Below, in pieces: positions 61,701-64,000 of a DNA stretch of 64,000 nucleotides. Position 1 is the first letter of the stretch. The number at the start of each line of letters is the position of its first letter. The position numbers and the translations under genes were made by a program. The stretch comes from Hyperoodon ampullatus (taxonomy: Eukaryota; Chordata; Mammalia; Artiodactyla; Ziphiidae): assembly GCA_949752795.1 (NCBI GenBank), contig OX457064.1, positions 40,544,368 through 40,608,367 of the forward strand, read 5' to 3'. Under the pieces are notes generated by a model, which was not told the origin of the DNA, ran no database searches, and saw nothing but the letters and a program-made list of their open reading frames with translations.

Positions 61701-62624
61701 GATTGAAGTATATTAGTTGGTAAAACTAAATGAATAAATTACTGTATTATCAAGTGTACCTAATATATCATACAATTTTATTCATGGAATAACTTTAAGT
61801 AGGCTGAAAAACTCAGTTGCTTAAAATACCTAGTGTCACACGTATGCCACAATGTAATAAAGGTCAAAAAGACATGTATTACCTAATAGTTTGCTGGGTA
61901 AAGTAGCATACCAACAACAACAAGAACCAAAAGAAAGAAGACTGAACAACTTAATTACCATCTTTCAAAAATAATGCCTCATTTATCCTTCTCAAGGCCC
62001 CCCATATGCTCTGCATGTCATTGGTGAGCCAAACTTCCTTTTACTAAGTAAAATTTAAAAAAGCTATATGCAGCCTTTAAGAACATTCTAAAAGTTACTT
62101 CCTTGTGATCAACTTGTTACAGAAAGGAAAAGCTGACTAATTCATTCCTTTTCTCTGAGATGAAACATCCCGTGTGTTTTCTAAATATGTTCAGAACTAA
62201 GAGCAAAATCTGTCTGTTTGGTATTAAGCCCATTGATAGTTGCAAACCCGCTAATAACCATTTGGACATGCAATCTCAGAGAAAAGGATCTAGCTGATGG
62301 AGAATTACCACCTGACAGCCTTCTTTGTGACTCCTAAGTTTGCTGTTTAACTAGTATTATCTTCTCTTCATCCTTACATAATGGATCAGGGAATCAGATG
62401 ATACAGATTAAAAGCTAATATGGATTTTCAACACAGCTTATGCTGTGTTTTATATTATTCCTACCAAAATTCAATACTTGTAAGGAATTTGATCTAGTGT
62501 ACAGCCCAAGAGGATACTACCTCTTTTAAATTGTGTTTGTTTATGACAGTGTCTGATACTGGCTCAGCCTAGCTTTGTACAAGTGTTTAAAATACTGTGA
62601 TGAGTTGGAAAAAAAACTGGCATC

Positions 62625-62745
62625 AGGTTCCAGACACATGGATGTTATGAATTAACAACATGAGGAAAGTCACTTAGTTCTCAGTTTCACCATCTGTAAA
62701 GTCAAGGGAATGAAGTTGATTTCTAAAGTTACTTCAATGTTTAAG
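62625..62745 (+). mobile_element. MIR SINE fragment
   Basis: GAGGAAAGTCACTTAGTTCT, CAGTTTCACCATCTGTAAAG: MIR core in + orientation. Confidence 0.6.
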
Positions 62746-64000
62746 GTTTCATACTGGCTATGTAATTTTCAAAAAACAGATTAAATAGGTACTATTGGTT
62801 TACATTCATATGATTAATTCACTAAGAAGAGTGGGATTCTGAGGAATCTTTGGGAAATGAAGTATTGAGTCTATGAGATTTTTCAGTACATGATGTGTGA
62901 GAACATAAAAGACAGGAATGGGACAATAATAATCCTAATCGTGCTTTGTGAGAATTTAATTGCACCTGCATATAATCACCACTTCACCCTTTTCAACCTA
63001 TAGAGAGTCACTCCAAACAAATGAATAATCAAAATAGATTTTAAAAGTTTGCTTGCTATAAGTCCATTTTCCAGATAAGCTTTCTTACTGGTGTTGATGG
63101 AGCTTAGAAGGGTTCCAGGCCAGTGGAAATGGGAGTCAGGTCATTGGAGTGGACTCTGAAACAAATCTGTGACTGGGAGAACACTGGATATTGAAATACT
63201 AAACCCAGTATCTATGATATAAATTGAAAGCAAGTCTTTAACAAGGCTCTCTGAGAATCCTTGTGCCAAAAACTGATAATAGCTGTGCATAGAGAGTGTT
63301 ATCAATATTCAGCAAGATTGTTATTGTCAGTGTGCCTAGAGTAAAGGCAACCAGAGGAATATATTCCTTCCACTTTGTTCTCCTAAAGTGTCAATTATAA
63401 ATCACTGAGGTGTCACTCACAGCAAGAAGTCTCAATGTGAGACACATGAATGGTTTACAATAAGCATGTGAAAGTGTTTAATCAAAATACATTAGTCAGA
63501 TAACTTAGAAAAAACTTTGTTTGCTCTTCCATGTTTTATTAGTGATACTACGTGGAAATTGCAGTGCAAAAAAATATTTTCCTCAGTTTGCTAAATATTC
63601 TTCAGCTGATTGCTGAAGGCTATGGATAATTTTGGATTAGATTTCTCTTTATTTTAAAGCCAACAACTAAAATGGTAGACTGATTTCAATGTGCAATGGT
63701 AGTTTTAGCTCAGGCTTATTTCATTATTCCAGAGGAAAATCTTCATATGAAAATCAGGGAGATTCTTTATTTATATTTATCCTCAGTAATAATGGCCCTG
63801 AAAAAGTAGGTTATCTGACTGTATGAATACACAAATGTTACAACGTAGCAAATGGAAGGGACTGTAGCCAAAGCTATAGTAGATTAATACATACTTGAGA
63901 ATACCTGTTCCCAATTAACCATAGAATGTATTCCAGGTCATTACAGGTTTAAATATGACACCACCAAAAGAAACTAACAAAGCTTCAATAACTGACCCTA

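Larger units (their letters stand above)
1..64000 (+). other. AGMO: Partial AGMO gene locus (central to 3' part)
   Basis: Seven coding exons on the + strand join in frame to 218 codons without a stop. They match alkylglycerol monooxygenase (AGMO/TMEM195), an endoplasmic-reticulum membrane enzyme of the fatty acid hydroxylase superfamily. In the known family it uses tetrahydrobiopterin and a histidine-bound diiron centre to cleave the ether bond of alkylglycerols, giving a fatty aldehyde and glycerol. Seen here: the last histidine box (HRVHH), the conserved middle of the protein, and the hydrophobic C-terminal region. The family length is about 445 residues, so about half is present. The exons before 15186 and the final coding exon after 49095 are missing from the window. 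The very large introns and repeat load fit the known AGMO gene, which spans hundreds of kilobases in mammals. Confidence 0.95.
49096..64000 (+). other. AGMO: AGMO intron after the last exon found (runs off the window)
   Basis: No terminal exon was found. Repeats are concentrated between 49.2 and 57.8 kb and are listed separately. 51850-53580, 57770-58620, 58720-62620 and 62750-64000 contain little that I recognise as repeat. They could hold conserved non-coding elements, but this cannot be decided from the sequence alone. Confidence 0.75.

Overview
This is eukaryotic nuclear DNA from a mammal, almost certainly a cetacean (whale, dolphin or porpoise). Five copies of the tRNA-derived CHR SINE typical of cetaceans, with long target-site duplications, sit beside a full-length L1 of cetartiodactyl type, 3'-truncated pieces of the same L1 lineage, and a background of old mammalian repeats (MIR, L2, MLT1, MER5/MER20/MER2-like, L1M). 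The DNA is AT-rich and has no operons, bacterial-type genes, CRISPR arrays or rRNA genes. I cannot name the species.

The only host gene I can support is AGMO (alkylglycerol monooxygenase, formerly TMEM195), on the + strand. Seven consecutive coding exons lie at 15186-15252, 17689-17754, 17845-17924, 21581-21715, 23197-23313, 35991-36073 and 48990-49095. They join in frame to 218 codons, about the C-terminal half of a protein of roughly 445 residues. All have AG acceptors and GT donors, and none contains a stop. The earlier exons lie to the left of the window. The last short coding exon was not found and probably lies to the right. Everything else is AGMO intron filled with repeats.

Layout. 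1-15185 is intron with MIR/L2 fragments, an MLT1-type solo LTR, a MER20-like element and two CHR SINEs, one of them internally deleted. 15186-23313 holds five exons, including a 90-bp intron, with CHR and long-form SINEs and MER elements between them. 23314-35990 is a 12.7-kb intron with an old L1M/HAL1-like block, a 3'-truncated L1 and a long L2. 36074-48989 contains a MER2-like transposon, a decayed L1M, a long-form SINE and a 7.1-kb full-length L1 inserted antisense to AGMO; its GC-rich 5' end stops about 580 bp before the next exon. 49096-64000 is intron with L1M, MIR and LTR-like debris, one more CHR SINE, and a repeat-poor stretch from about 58.7 to 62.6 kb.

I found no convincing new biological system. 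The points most worth checking are the L1 promoter region next to an AGMO exon, a hairpin-forming inverted repeat just upstream of an exon, a CHR SINE with an internal deletion, and repeat-poor intronic stretches that could hold regulatory elements.
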